From the NCBI RefSeq assembly GCF_014652815.1, contig NZ_BMZN01000002.1, positions 1 through 64,000 of the forward strand: DNA of 64,000 nt, given 5' to 3'. Position 1 is the first letter of the stretch; each line of letters begins with the position of its first letter. Source of the DNA: Alcaligenes pakistanensis (GTDB lineage: Bacteria; Pseudomonadota; Gammaproteobacteria; Burkholderiales; Burkholderiaceae_B). Made by a program: the position numbers and the translations under genes. Below, in pieces: positions 43,105-52,190 of this stretch. Below the pieces are notes generated by a model that did no database searches, was not told where the DNA came from, and saw nothing but the letters and a program-made list of their open reading frames with translations.

Positions 43105-43119
43105 TGTTAATCATTATCA
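43105..43119. promoter_or_regulatory. Fur box upstream of the HAAT-entD operon
   Basis: TGTTAATCATTATCA matches the 7-1-7 Fur consensus TGATAAT-N-ATTATCA at 13 of 14 bases. It lies between the MarR gene and the binding-protein gene, 71 bp before the start of the latter. Confidence 0.85.
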
Positions 43120-43285
43120 TTTTATGGACTTTCGCCCGGTAAATAAAGGCTCATCGCCCTGGATTGTCCATTTTAGGGTTGGACTATCAGGGGCGAGGGG
43201 CTCGATATGGGGCTAGACCGGCAGGTGCTGGGTGCTGGAAAGCGGCCAGGCAGACGCTTTTGGGGGAATGGTGTGGCTAAACGCG

Positions 43286-43747
43286 TTATGGCGTGTTGCC
43301 GTTGATATTGGCGCGGATGCGGTTCAGAAACTGGCGTAACTGCGTTAATTCTTCCACTGAAAAGCCTTGAATGGCGCGGTGATGGATATCCAGCGCGGCG
43401 GGCAGAACATGCAGAAAATGCTCGCGGCCTTGTTCGTGTAGATGGATTAGTACCCGGCGCTGATCCAGGGGATCGGGCTGGCGGGACAGGTGACCGGCGT
43501 TTTCCATCACCACCAGGGCGCGTGACAGGGTGGTTTGATCCACATCGGTGTATTGCGCCAAAGTGCTGACACCCAGGCCATCGGTTTCATTCAGAAAAGC
43601 CAGAACGCGCCAATGCAGCAGGGTCAGTTCATGGCTGCGCAGCAAGGTTTGAAAGTCAGCATTTAAGGCCGAGGTGCTGCGGTTGAGCAGATAGGGAATA
43701 AAAGTATCGTGCCCGGTATAGGCGTCGGTCAGAGGACGGCTGGCCAT
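43286..43747 (-). CDS. MarR family transcriptional regulator
   Basis: This 153-residue protein has the MarR winged helix (LTLLHWRVLAFLNETDGLGVSTLAQYTDVDQTTLSRAL region, 43540-43640) and the wing DPLDQRRVLIHL. It may control the adjacent six-gene transport/dehydrogenase operon upstream or the HAAT operon downstream; both lie on the same strand. Its own promoter region is the 128 bp before it. The ligand is unknown. Confidence 0.9.
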   Translation of the reverse strand: MASRPLTDAYTGHDTFIPYLLNRSTSALNADFQTLLRSHELTLLHWRVLAFLNETDGLGVSTLAQYTDVDQTTLSRALVVMENAGHLSRQPDPLDQRRVLIHLHEQGREHFLHVLPAALDIHHRAIQGFSVEELTQLRQFLNRIRANINGNTP

Positions 43748-43875
43748 AGTGAAGCGGCTTCCTTGATGCAGAAAAAAAAGCAGGCTACTCGTTCTAGGTG
43801 ATTGAGATAGCCTGCGAAATCCCGGTCAGCGCTGCAAGTTGACCGGGCAAGTGGCTGGTTCAGTGTTAATTGAAA

Positions 43876-44688
43876 TTAGTTCGTATGATCCACTTTGCGC
43901 TGCAAAGCGGCAATCGTCAGGTTCAGTGCGAAGCCCAGGACACAGATCCAGACCAAAGGAACAAACATATCAATTGTGCGGTAACTGCGTGCGGCGGCGG
44001 TCAGCATATGGCCCAGACCATCAGTGGAGGCAATCATCTCGGCCAGAAACACCACCACGCAGGCAATGACGCCTGCGACCCGTACGCCTGCCAGCACCGT
44101 CGGACTGATGGCGGGCAAGATGATTTTCCACAGGCAGGCACTGCGCGATGTTCCGGCAGCACGCGCCGACCAGATCAGCTTGCGATCCACGGTTTGCGCC
44201 GCCACCCAGCTGGCCATCAGCACAGGGAAAATAGCGTCGGAGACGACCAAGGCAATTTTCGATGAACTTTCAAACCCCATGATCAGAATCAACGCCGGGT
44301 AAAGGGCAATCTTGGGGATAGGGGCCAGCAAGCGGATCAACGCATCCAGCAGAAAAGAGCTCCAGCGCGTCAGCTGGGCAATCAGCGCCAGCGCCACACC
44401 GGCCACACAGGCAATCAGCAAGCCGCTAATCAAACGGTAAACCGTAATGCCCAGGTTCTGCCAGAAGTCTGCCTGGCCGGCCAGCTCCAGCACCCGCAAG
44501 AGGATGGAGGAAGGCGCGGGCAGCAACTGCGGGCTGACCCAGCCCGAGCGGGTACACAGTTCCCAGATGATCAGCAGGATGGCCGGGCTGATGCACAAAG
44601 ACAGGCCGGATAGATCCCGACGCTTGGTCGGACGGGTTTCAGTAGCACGCATCGCTTGTCCTGATGAAGCTAAGGTTTTAGAGGTCAT
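43876..44688 (-). CDS. NMT1/Tau-type ABC transporter permease 1
   Basis: This 270-residue protein belongs to the SsuC/TauC/NrtB class of permeases, with about six membrane segments and the EAA-type loop AARAAGTSRSACLWKIILPA. It is the last gene of the operon and lies 4 bp after the second permease. The presence of two different permeases suggests a heterodimeric channel. Confidence 0.9.
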   Translation of the reverse strand: MTSKTLASSGQAMRATETRPTKRRDLSGLSLCISPAILLIIWELCTRSGWVSPQLLPAPSSILLRVLELAGQADFWQNLGITVYRLISGLLIACVAGVALALIAQLTRWSSFLLDALIRLLAPIPKIALYPALILIMGFESSSKIALVVSDAIFPVLMASWVAAQTVDRKLIWSARAAGTSRSACLWKIILPAISPTVLAGVRVAGVIACVVVFLAEMIASTDGLGHMLTAAARSYRTIDMFVPLVWICVLGFALNLTIAALQRKVDHTN

Positions 44689-44692
44689 AGCG

Positions 44693-45478
44693 TCATCCTT
44701 TGTCCATCAGGCTCTGGGTGGAGTCATGCCAGTGGGTGCAGCGTTTGCGCACGAACTCAAACAGCGCATCAAAGGCAATGCCCAGCACGGCCAGCAGCAT
44801 GATCACGGCATACACCGTGGAGTACTGCGCCATATCCATAGAGGTGAACAGTAAATTGCCTATGCCTTCCTGACGGGCAATCATCTCGGAGGACACCATT
44901 ACAATCAGGGCCATGACGACACCCACGCGGCAACCAATCATAACTTCCGGCAAGGAGGCCGGCAGCACGATCTTGCCCAGACGGCCTAGCGGGCCCATGC
45001 CCATGGATTGGGCCACCCAGATCAGCTTGGGTTCGATACGGGTTGCGCCGTGATAGCTGTGATAGAGCAAAGGCAGGGACACGCCCAGCGCGATAACCAG
45101 AATTTTGGAAAAATCCCCCAGACCAAACCACAGCATCAAAATCGGCATCAAGGCCGCTTTGGGCATGGGGTAGGCCAGGGCCACCAAAGGATAGAAGGCG
45201 GTATAGACCAGACGGCTGCGGCCCATGGCCAGCCCCAGCGGCACGGCCACGACCAAGGCCAGGGCATAGCCCGCAAACATACGGCCGACGGATTGCAAGA
45301 TGGCCGACCAGGCCATAGGGTCGCTGATCAGTGCGGGTAGCTCTCCCATGGCCGCCCAGGGACTGGGAAAGGAGTCCAGGCCAACCCAGCGGGCCAGCCC
45401 TGCCCAGGCCAGCAGCACCAGAATGGCCGCCATGACCAAAGAGGCCCAGCGATTTTCATACCAGTGCTGTGGCGTCAT
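44693..45478 (-). CDS. NMT1/Tau-type ABC transporter permease 2
   Basis: This 261-residue permease of the same class has about six membrane segments and the loop VAQSMGMGPLGRLGKIVLPA. The ATG at 45478 overlaps the ATPase stop (ATGA), which decides the start; the frame is open up to 45703 inside the ATPase gene. Confidence 0.9.
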   Translation of the reverse strand: MTPQHWYENRWASLVMAAILVLLAWAGLARWVGLDSFPSPWAAMGELPALISDPMAWSAILQSVGRMFAGYALALVVAVPLGLAMGRSRLVYTAFYPLVALAYPMPKAALMPILMLWFGLGDFSKILVIALGVSLPLLYHSYHGATRIEPKLIWVAQSMGMGPLGRLGKIVLPASLPEVMIGCRVGVVMALIVMVSSEMIARQEGIGNLLFTSMDMAQYSTVYAVIMLLAVLGIAFDALFEFVRKRCTHWHDSTQSLMDKG

Positions 45479-46239
45479 GGGTGGGCCTCCGCCATCAAGG
45501 ATTGCTCCAGACGGATGATGGTTTCCTGGTAGACCGGATTGCGCAACAGCTCGCTGCGGACGCGCGGTCGTGGCAAGTCTATGTCCACAATCTCTTTGAT
45601 GCGGCCGGGCGAACCCGTCATGACAATGACGGTATCGGACAGGAATACCGCCTCGTCCACCCCGTGGGTGACAAAAACCACGGTGTTGCGCAACTGCTCC
45701 CATAAACTGAGCAGTTCCGTTTGCAGGGTGACACGCGTATGGGCATCCAGCGCCCCGAAGGGCTCGTCCATCAGCAGAATGTCCGGCTCATAGGCCAGGG
45801 TGCGGGCAATGGCTGCACGCTGACGCATGCCGCCGGACAGTTCACGTGGATAGAAGGACGCGTAAGGCCCCAGCTTGACCTTGTCCAGCCATTCGATAGC
45901 GCGCTGTTCGGCCTGGGCTTTGGGCATGCCTTGTTCGCGCATGCCGTAGGCCACGTTTCCCAGCACGGTTTTCCAGGGAAACAGAGCATATTCCTGAAAT
46001 ACCGGGCCCCGGTCGGGGCCTGGGCCGATAATGGGCTTGCCCTTGACGCGGATCTGGCCGCTGGAGCAGGACTCAAAACCCCCTAACATATAGAGCAGGG
46101 TGCTTTTACCGCAACCGCTAGGTCCCAGAATAGACACAAAGCGCCCTGCCGGAATGCTCAGGGCGATGTCTTGCAAAGCCGTATGGCTGCGGCCTTGCCG
46201 GGTGTTAAAGGTTTTACCGACACCATCCAGTTCAATCAT
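45475..46239 (-). CDS. NMT1/Tau-type ABC transporter ATPase
   Basis: This 254-residue ATPase of the SsuB/TauB/NrtD class has Walker A GPSGCGKST, Q-loop VFQEYALFPWKTV, signature LSGGMRQRAAIA and Walker B ILLMDEPFGALDAHTR. It overlaps both neighbours by 4 bp. Confidence 0.92.
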   Translation of the reverse strand: MIELDGVGKTFNTRQGRSHTALQDIALSIPAGRFVSILGPSGCGKSTLLYMLGGFESCSSGQIRVKGKPIIGPGPDRGPVFQEYALFPWKTVLGNVAYGMREQGMPKAQAEQRAIEWLDKVKLGPYASFYPRELSGGMRQRAAIARTLAYEPDILLMDEPFGALDAHTRVTLQTELLSLWEQLRNTVVFVTHGVDEAVFLSDTVIVMTGSPGRIKEIVDIDLPRPRVRSELLRNPVYQETIIRLEQSLMAEAHP

Positions 46240-47210
46240 GGTGTCGCCTCCCGTAAATCAGCTCGGTAAAAGTCCTGCACGTTCAAGGCTTGCTTTAAGA
46301 AACCGGCTTTGTGATAGCGGTCGTATGTGCCCTGAATGGACTCCAGATTGGGCTGCATGTCTGGGACGCGTGCAAAGTCCTTGTCCGTGAACAGATATTG
46401 GGCCAGCAGGTCTTTGGGGGCACGGGTAATTTGTGCAGTGACATCCACGGCCAGCGCGGGGTCTTTGCTGAGCATGCCCATGGCGGTTTTCAAATCCTGC
46501 ACGTAGGCGCGCACCACTTCGGGGTTGGCGTCGCTATAGGATTTGCTGCAGGCCTCAAAGATCTGCACCGAGGGGCTGGCTACTTCCGACAGAGAGAACA
46601 GCTTGCGCAAGCCGCCTTTCTTTTCGTTCAGCAGGGCAAAGGGCTGGGCCATGGGGCCGGCATCAATACGGCCACTGCGTATGGCATCAGCCGCAGGCGG
46701 GAAGCCGGTTTCAACGATTTTTACGTCTTTATCGGGATCAATGCCGTTCTGGCGCAGCCACAGCAGCATGTCGAAGTACACGCCCGCGCCATAGGCATTG
46801 GTGCCAATGACTTTGCCTTTCAGATCAGCGGCTGTCTTGATCGGGCTGTCTTCCTTCACCGCCCAATAGACGGAGAAGTGATCATCGTCCGAGTGCACAT
46901 GCTGGGCCACGATATAGGCCCCCAGGCCGCTTTCTATCGCGCCGTTGGCCAGCGACATAGGTGCCATGGTGGAGCAGTCCAGCACGCCGGCGCGCATGGC
47001 TTGAACCATGGGCGAGGTGCCCTGGAACTGGGTCCACTGGATTTGATATTTCTTGCCCAGTTGCGGGAACAGCTCGGGGCGTTTGGACATCAGGTACTTA
47101 GCTTCCTCGCCCGGGATGGTCCAGCCTACCCGCAGGGTGGGGACTTCCTGAGCCTGGCTCAGACCGTGACAGCTCATCAGGGCAAACAGCAACGCAGCGG
47201 TTTTTTTCAT
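46236..47210 (-). CDS. NMT1/TauA-type substrate-binding protein
   Basis: This 324-residue periplasmic protein has a signal peptide (cut near SQAQ) and the NMT1/SsuA layout: LRVGWTIPGEEAKYLM, then GVLDCSTMAPMSLANG and DLKGKVIGTNAYGAGVYFD. Relatives bind sulfonates, nitrate, pyrimidine precursors or other small compounds; the ligand here is unknown. It overlaps the dehydrogenase gene upstream by 4 bp. Confidence 0.88.
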   Translation of the reverse strand: MKKTAALLFALMSCHGLSQAQEVPTLRVGWTIPGEEAKYLMSKRPELFPQLGKKYQIQWTQFQGTSPMVQAMRAGVLDCSTMAPMSLANGAIESGLGAYIVAQHVHSDDDHFSVYWAVKEDSPIKTAADLKGKVIGTNAYGAGVYFDMLLWLRQNGIDPDKDVKIVETGFPPAADAIRSGRIDAGPMAQPFALLNEKKGGLRKLFSLSEVASPSVQIFEACSKSYSDANPEVVRAYVQDLKTAMGMLSKDPALAVDVTAQITRAPKDLLAQYLFTDKDFARVPDMQPNLESIQGTYDRYHKAGFLKQALNVQDFYRADLREATP

Positions 47211-48223
47211 TCCTGTGTCTCCTTGGCAAGGTGATCGGCGCGGGCAGGGGCCAGGCCGACGTGATCCAGCATTCCCAGCACGCGGGCCAGCACATCACGG
47301 CGATACGCCTGTTGCTGGTCGGCCGGGTATTCGTGAAAGCCCTGTCCGCTACGCAGACCATTGCGGCCACTTTCCATATAGCGGGTAATGATGTCGGGCA
47401 CGGCGTAGCGTTCCGGGTCCAGATTCTGCGAGAGGTATTGCCCGGCGTGGTACAGAATGTCGTTGCCACCGTAGTCGATGAACTCCAGCACGCCGATGCT
47501 GGCAAAGCGGAAGCCCAGGCCGTAGCGGGTGGCTTTATCAATATCGGCCGCGCTGGCGACACCTTCGTCAACCATGCGAGCAGCCTCGTTCATGATCAGG
47601 GTTTGCAGGCGCGGGACGATGAAACCGGGGTGGCAGCCACAGACCACGGGCACTTTGCCTATCGATTCCAGATTGCTTTGCAGACGATTCAAGGTCTGTT
47701 CGCTGGTGCCGGGGTGGGCGCTGATTTCCACCAGGGGAATCAGGAAGGCCGGGTTCAGCCAGTGCGCGTTCAAAAAGCGCTCGGGGTGGCTCAACATGGG
47801 GGCCAGGTCGGAGGCCAGCATGGTCGAGGTGGTCGAGGCGATCAGTGCGTCGGGCTGAGCCAGTTCACCGATACGGCCTAACGCATCGGTCTTGGCTGCC
47901 AGGGTTTCGGGCACGCCTTCGTAAATCAGATCGGCCTGTCCCAACACGTGGGCGGCATCTCGTAAAGGGGCGACGCCGATGCAGGCCAGATAGCCGTCGA
48001 TCTGCTCGGCGGCGAACATGCCCAGCTCAGCCAATTGCTCCAGTGTGGCGCGTAATTCCTGGCGGATCTCGGCTTCCAGACGTTCGCTATCAGCCGCTTG
48101 GCGGGGTTTGAAATCCAGTAGGGTCACGGCTTGGCCGCGCAGCGCATAGGCCAGGGCAATGCCCCGCCCCATGCGACCTGCGCCCACCGCAACGATACGT
48201 TTGATCGGGGCGGGCGTACTCAT
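47207..48223 (-). CDS. 3-hydroxyacyl-CoA dehydrogenase family protein
   Basis: This 338-residue protein has the NAD motif VGAGRMGRGIALAYALRG and the family phrases STTSTMLASDLAPML, AHWLNPAFLIPLVEIS and CHPGFIVPRLQTLIMNEA. It resembles 3-hydroxybutyryl-CoA and L-carnitine dehydrogenases. It overlaps the opine-type dehydrogenase by one base. The pair probably acts in turn on the imported compound; this is inference. Confidence 0.85.
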   Translation of the reverse strand: MSTPAPIKRIVAVGAGRMGRGIALAYALRGQAVTLLDFKPRQAADSERLEAEIRQELRATLEQLAELGMFAAEQIDGYLACIGVAPLRDAAHVLGQADLIYEGVPETLAAKTDALGRIGELAQPDALIASTTSTMLASDLAPMLSHPERFLNAHWLNPAFLIPLVEISAHPGTSEQTLNRLQSNLESIGKVPVVCGCHPGFIVPRLQTLIMNEAARMVDEGVASAADIDKATRYGLGFRFASIGVLEFIDYGGNDILYHAGQYLSQNLDPERYAVPDIITRYMESGRNGLRSGQGFHEYPADQQQAYRRDVLARVLGMLDHVGLAPARADHLAKETQE

Positions 48224-49317
48224 CAGGCTCTCCCGGCGTGCAGCATTTCTTGCAGTTGCTCGCGGTTCATCTTGTCCAGACCCAGGCTGGCCAGTGTGCG
48301 TTGGCCTTGACGCAGGTCTTCACCCACGATGGCACCGGCAATCGCCAGCAAACCTTTGGTGACGGGGGCATCTACACCGGCCCAGTCGGCTACAGAAGCG
48401 AAGAAGGCCAGGCCCAGCATGGTGTCTTCACGCATGTAGCGGTGTTCGTGCAGGTCGATCTTCTCGCGCCAGTCACCGCTTTTTACCAGTTTGGAGTGCG
48501 AGGAGCGGTCGCCATACATCCACTGGTCGTTTTCGTAGTGGTCGGACAGGGGGAAGTGCGGGGCACCGTAACCCAGCGCTTCACGAATGCGCATGCGCTC
48601 ATTGTCCAGCTGGGTGGTCACTGCACGTACCGAAGGCTGGGTGCCTTCATTGTGAATGTCCCAGGCCGGGAAGTGCTCCAGCGGGCCGGCGTTCATCATG
48701 ATCAGTGGTGGGTGGATGATGGGGCCGGCATTCATCAAAGCGCCGGACAGCGCATCTTCGCAGCGCTCTACGCTGGGGAATACCTTGCCAATTACATCCA
48801 GTGCGTGATCGGTATTGCGGGCGGGATACACGCCGGTAGGCAGGCGGGTGGCGCGGGTGGTGATGTTGATGACGGTATCGCCATGCTTGCGGGCCAACCA
48901 GGGCAGGGTGCCGGTTTCCGCCCAGCTGACATCAGCTTTGTTGCCGGTGCCACGCACGATTTCGCTCATGATGAAGGAGCCAAAGGTGCCTGGGGGCAGG
49001 AACACGACCTGGCCGTCGGTCAGGTGGGGAGCCATGACGCGGGCAATGTCTTGCTGGGCAATAGCGGGCGACGGAATCAGTACCAGATCAGCACCGGCGA
49101 TGGCCTCGCCAATATCGGCGCAGACTTTGGCAATGGGAATGTCGCGCTCGCCTGCTTCGTCTTTCAGGGTCATGACTGGACGGTCCAGCAAGGGCTGCAG
49201 CTGAGCCGTATCACGACGCCACAAACGAACTTCGTGGCCCTGTTCGCTCAAGTCTGCCGCTGCCGCGTAACAACCGTGTCCGCCACCTAATACCGCTACC
49301 TTCATATTCGTCTCCAA
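48223..49317 (-). CDS. opine (octopine/nopaline)-type dehydrogenase
   Basis: This 364-residue protein has an N-terminal NAD(P) fold (VAVLGGGHGCYAAAADLSEQGHEV region, start at 49300) and a C-terminal opine dehydrogenase domain with the conserved VNAGPIIHPPL-like phrase (NAGPIIHPPLIMMNAG) and HEHRYMREDTMLGL. Such enzymes form or cleave N-carboxyalkyl amino acids. It is the first gene of the operon. ATGs at 49317 and 49305 are both possible. A metallophore role (as in staphylopine) seems unlikely, because no nicotianamine-synthase-like gene is present. Confidence 0.82.
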   Translation of the reverse strand: METNMKVAVLGGGHGCYAAAADLSEQGHEVRLWRRDTAQLQPLLDRPVMTLKDEAGERDIPIAKVCADIGEAIAGADLVLIPSPAIAQQDIARVMAPHLTDGQVVFLPPGTFGSFIMSEIVRGTGNKADVSWAETGTLPWLARKHGDTVINITTRATRLPTGVYPARNTDHALDVIGKVFPSVERCEDALSGALMNAGPIIHPPLIMMNAGPLEHFPAWDIHNEGTQPSVRAVTTQLDNERMRIREALGYGAPHFPLSDHYENDQWMYGDRSSHSKLVKSGDWREKIDLHEHRYMREDTMLGLAFFASVADWAGVDAPVTKGLLAIAGAIVGEDLRQGQRTLASLGLDKMNREQLQEMLHAGRA

Positions 49318-49334
49318 TCTCTTTTTTGATTTCT

Positions 49335-49346
49335 ATGCACTTGCAT
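49335..49346. promoter_or_regulatory. palindrome before the opine dehydrogenase operon
   Basis: ATGCA-CT-TGCAT is an interrupted perfect palindrome 17 bp before the first ATG. It could be an operator, for instance for the nearby MarR protein. Confidence 0.3.
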
Positions 49347-49468
49347 ATAAATACAGACTAAAAGATGTTGAGGCCTAAAACAAGAGGATGAATGGGGGGA
49401 GTTACCCTAGGGCGGGAAAACTTGGATATCGAATGAAACGGCGCAGAATACGCCTAAGAAAAACGCGT

Positions 49469-50248
49469 CTACGTCGCGCCGTTAGCCAGTTCCAGAGCAC
49501 GCAGGGTGGCTTGTGCCAACACATGGCCGTGGCCAGCTCCAGGCAAAATATGTAGTTCTGCCTGCATGCCTTGACCTTGCAGCTGAGCTTGCAGTTTTTG
49601 CATGGCTGGCAAGGTAGGCACACCATTTTGACGGCCTTCGGGGCCCGCCGCCTGAGCGCTAAGTGGATACCAGGCCTCTGATGCACCAGCCAGAATATCC
49701 ACCTGTACCGGCTTGCCCAACTGTTCCAGCAAAGACCAGATCAGGGGATCGCGCCACCACAAAGAGGGGCTGGCACACAGGTAATGATGGATGGGCAGGC
49801 TGTGCTGGCTAAGTGCATACAGCACGAACAGCCCAGCATAGGAATGACCGTAAAGACTGATGCGCGAATGGGCCAGCGTGGGCTCCATTCTTTGTGCCAC
49901 AGCCAGGGCCATACGAACTTGTTCGATCATGGCGGGCGCGCCACCGGCTTGCCATTGCGGCACACGCGGGTCGCTCCATAAGCCGCCATCCGGACCGGGG
50001 GGGGTGTAGTCCAGGGCGCGATAACGGGTGATCTGATCGCGCTCGCCCTGGTAGCCCAGCGACAGGATGGCGCAGCGTTCCAGAGCCGGGTGCCCGCTTT
50101 CTTCCAGCAGCGGTAAAGTCCACTGACCATCAAGCAGGCACAGCAAAGGCAGGGGGCCTTTTTGGGGCTCCCCGTCGGGCAGGCGCAGCAGTACGTGATG
50201 GGGGTGGCCGCCCGCAGGCGGTAGCTCCAGTGGAATCAGGCGGGACAT
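49469..50248 (-). CDS. IroE/Fes-type siderophore esterase, cytoplasmic
   Basis: This 259-residue alpha/beta hydrolase has the nucleophile motif YGHSYAGLFVLYAL, an ASPSLWW segment and a late histidine in GAGHGHVLA. It has no signal peptide, so it should act in the cytoplasm on imported ferric siderophore. It lies 6 bp after the siderophore binding-protein gene as the last gene of that import operon. Confidence 0.85.
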   Translation of the reverse strand: MSRLIPLELPPAGGHPHHVLLRLPDGEPQKGPLPLLCLLDGQWTLPLLEESGHPALERCAILSLGYQGERDQITRYRALDYTPPGPDGGLWSDPRVPQWQAGGAPAMIEQVRMALAVAQRMEPTLAHSRISLYGHSYAGLFVLYALSQHSLPIHHYLCASPSLWWRDPLIWSLLEQLGKPVQVDILAGASEAWYPLSAQAAGPEGRQNGVPTLPAMQKLQAQLQGQGMQAELHILPGAGHGHVLAQATLRALELANGAT

Positions 50249-50254
50249 GAAGGC

Positions 50255-51388
50255 TTAGGGTGCGGGCTTCAGGTCAATCATGTAGGTGCCTTCCATCGGA
50301 ACCGTCAGAAAGCGCTCGTTCACCTCTTGCAGCGTCTTCAAGGCCGAAACGCCCTGGAAACGATCCGGGTGAATCCAGGCCGCCAAGGCTTCGATAAAGA
50401 TCATGTGCAGGGGCGAATCGTTGAAGGCGTGCCAGATGCCGTGGCTATTGCCACTACGCACCGCAGGCAGTGCTTGCAGGCGGTTGCCGTCAATAATCGC
50501 TTGCAGGCTTTCACGGGCCTGTTCCGGCTCCACGCCTGTGCCGATGCGCAGACCGCCGGAAGTGGCACGTTTGCCCGCGCCCGTGCCAGTGGCTACATAC
50601 ACCACAGGAGCACGCGAATGAATGTACTCAAAGTTCAGCTTGCCGGTAGAGCTTTTCAGAACGTCCGCGCCAATATTGTGGCCGCCTGCATAGCTGATCA
50701 TGTCGTTGAAGGTACCTGCGCCGGGGGAGTTGCAGCAATCGGTGCTGCCTGCATGGGCGTGTACAAATACAGGCGGGTGGTCGGCTTTTGGCAGATCGGC
50801 CAGTCGCTGGGCCACGCCTTGCATATGCTCTTCGTAAAACTGGATGAATTCGTCGGTGCGTTTTTGTTCACCCACGGCATAACCCAATGCCCGCAGGCTG
50901 GGCACGGTGTTTTCCAAGGGGTTCACGAAGAAGTCGATCACGATGACAGGCACTTTGGCCGCTGTCAGACGCTGGATCAAGGCCGAATCACGTGTGTCCT
51001 GGCCGGGTGTCAGGCCCGCAAAGGCAGCCGTCAGCACCACTAGATCGGGGCGCAAGGCCAAAGCCTGTTCCACCGAGAAGGTATCTGCCGTATGGCGGCC
51101 CACAACGGGAATCTTGGCCAGTTGCGGATAGCGCTTCAAGTAGGTTTCGTATTCGTTGGAAAAGGAGGTCTTGAACTCATCTGACCAGCCTGCAATCAGG
51201 TTGGCCGGTTCGGGGTGAACCAGAGCCAACACCGGAAAGTGGCGCGCCTGGGTCAGCACAATGCGTTTGGCCGGGCCGGGCAGGGTTACGGTACGACCCA
51301 TGGCATCGGTAACTTCGATGGGCTGGGCCTGCACGCCCAAAGGCAAGAGCAAGGTCAGCGACAGCAGCAGGTGGCGCAGGATGTTCAT
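50255..51388 (-). CDS. iron-siderophore ABC transporter substrate-binding protein
   Basis: This 377-residue protein has a signal peptide (MNILRHLLLSLTLLLPLG, cut near VQA) and the FecB/FepB-type fold, with VTDAMGRTVTLPGPAKRIVL and ALRPDLVVLTAA. It should carry the ferric siderophore across the periplasm. The ATG at 51388 begins the signal peptide; the frame upstream to 51556 overlaps the ATPase gene. It is coded between ATPase and esterase. Confidence 0.9.
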   Translation of the reverse strand: MNILRHLLLSLTLLLPLGVQAQPIEVTDAMGRTVTLPGPAKRIVLTQARHFPVLALVHPEPANLIAGWSDEFKTSFSNEYETYLKRYPQLAKIPVVGRHTADTFSVEQALALRPDLVVLTAAFAGLTPGQDTRDSALIQRLTAAKVPVIVIDFFVNPLENTVPSLRALGYAVGEQKRTDEFIQFYEEHMQGVAQRLADLPKADHPPVFVHAHAGSTDCCNSPGAGTFNDMISYAGGHNIGADVLKSSTGKLNFEYIHSRAPVVYVATGTGAGKRATSGGLRIGTGVEPEQARESLQAIIDGNRLQALPAVRSGNSHGIWHAFNDSPLHMIFIEALAAWIHPDRFQGVSALKTLQEVNERFLTVPMEGTYMIDLKPAP

Positions 51389-51401
51389 GGGTTCTCCGAG
51401 G

Positions 51402-52187
51402 TCACAGCACAGGCTCTTGCAGCCCGTCGATAATGATTTGCAAGGTGCCTTGCGAGCAGCTTTCCACGCGGGCGCGCACGCCATAGGCTTGGGCCAGCGA
51501 GTTGGGGGTAATGACCTTGGCAGGCTCCCCTTGTGCCAGCAGGCCACCGCCTTCAATCATCAGGGCATAGTCGCTGTGGCGCAGGGCCACATTCAGATCA
51601 TGCAGGACGATCAGGGTGATCAGATTATTGTCGTGGGTTTCCTGGGCCAGCAAATCCATCACATGAAATTGATAGTTCAGGTCCAGAGCGGATAAGGGTT
51701 CATCCAGCAGCAGCAAGGTAGGCTTGCGGATCAAGGCTTGCGCCAGACCCACCAATTGCTTCTGGCCGCCCGAGAGCTGATCCAGGTAATGCATAGACAA
51801 GTGTGCAATGCCCAGGCGCTGCAGAATGTGCATGATGTGATCGTGATCCACATCGCGGGCATGGCCACCGGGCGCAGACGCATTGGCCGCGACCAGCACG
51901 GATTCAAATACACGTAAGTGAACCGAGGCCGGCAAGGACTGGGGCAAGTACACCACTTTTTGCGCCCGCTTCTCGAAGCTGACGCCGCTAAGTTCCTGAC
52001 CGTCCAGCAAAATCTTGCCCGTGGTGGGCTTGAGCAGCCCCGCCAAAGACTTGAGCAGGGTGGATTTTCCGCTGCCGTTGGGACCCAGCAAGGCCACTAG
52101 CTGACCGGGTTGCAAAGGCTCTATGGTCAGCTTGGAGAGAATGACGCGTTTACCGTAGGACAGGCTGAGATCGTGGACTTCAAGCAT
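51402..52187 (-). CDS. iron-siderophore ABC transporter ATPase
   Basis: This 261-residue FecE/FepC-type ATPase has Walker A GPNGSGKST, signature LSGGQKQ, Walker B LLLLDEPLSALDLNYQ and the H-loop VLHDLNVALRH. It drives ferric-siderophore import. It lies 3 bp after the permease gene. Confidence 0.93.
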   Translation of the reverse strand: MLEVHDLSLSYGKRVILSKLTIEPLQPGQLVALLGPNGSGKSTLLKSLAGLLKPTTGKILLDGQELSGVSFEKRAQKVVYLPQSLPASVHLRVFESVLVAANASAPGGHARDVDHDHIMHILQRLGIAHLSMHYLDQLSGGQKQLVGLAQALIRKPTLLLLDEPLSALDLNYQFHVMDLLAQETHDNNLITLIVLHDLNVALRHSDYALMIEGGGLLAQGEPAKVITPNSLAQAYGVRARVESCSQGTLQIIIDGLQEPVL

Positions 52188-52190
52188 GGT

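Noticed and set aside
48238-49290. 350-codon open frame antisense to the opine-type dehydrogenase
   Set aside because: Shadow of a confirmed gene with a nucleotide-binding motif.
43876-49317. Opine metallophore (staphylopine/pseudopaline-like) cluster
   Set aside because: An opine-type dehydrogenase and transporter are present, but no nicotianamine-synthase-like gene, and the transporter is NMT1-type rather than nickel/peptide-type.
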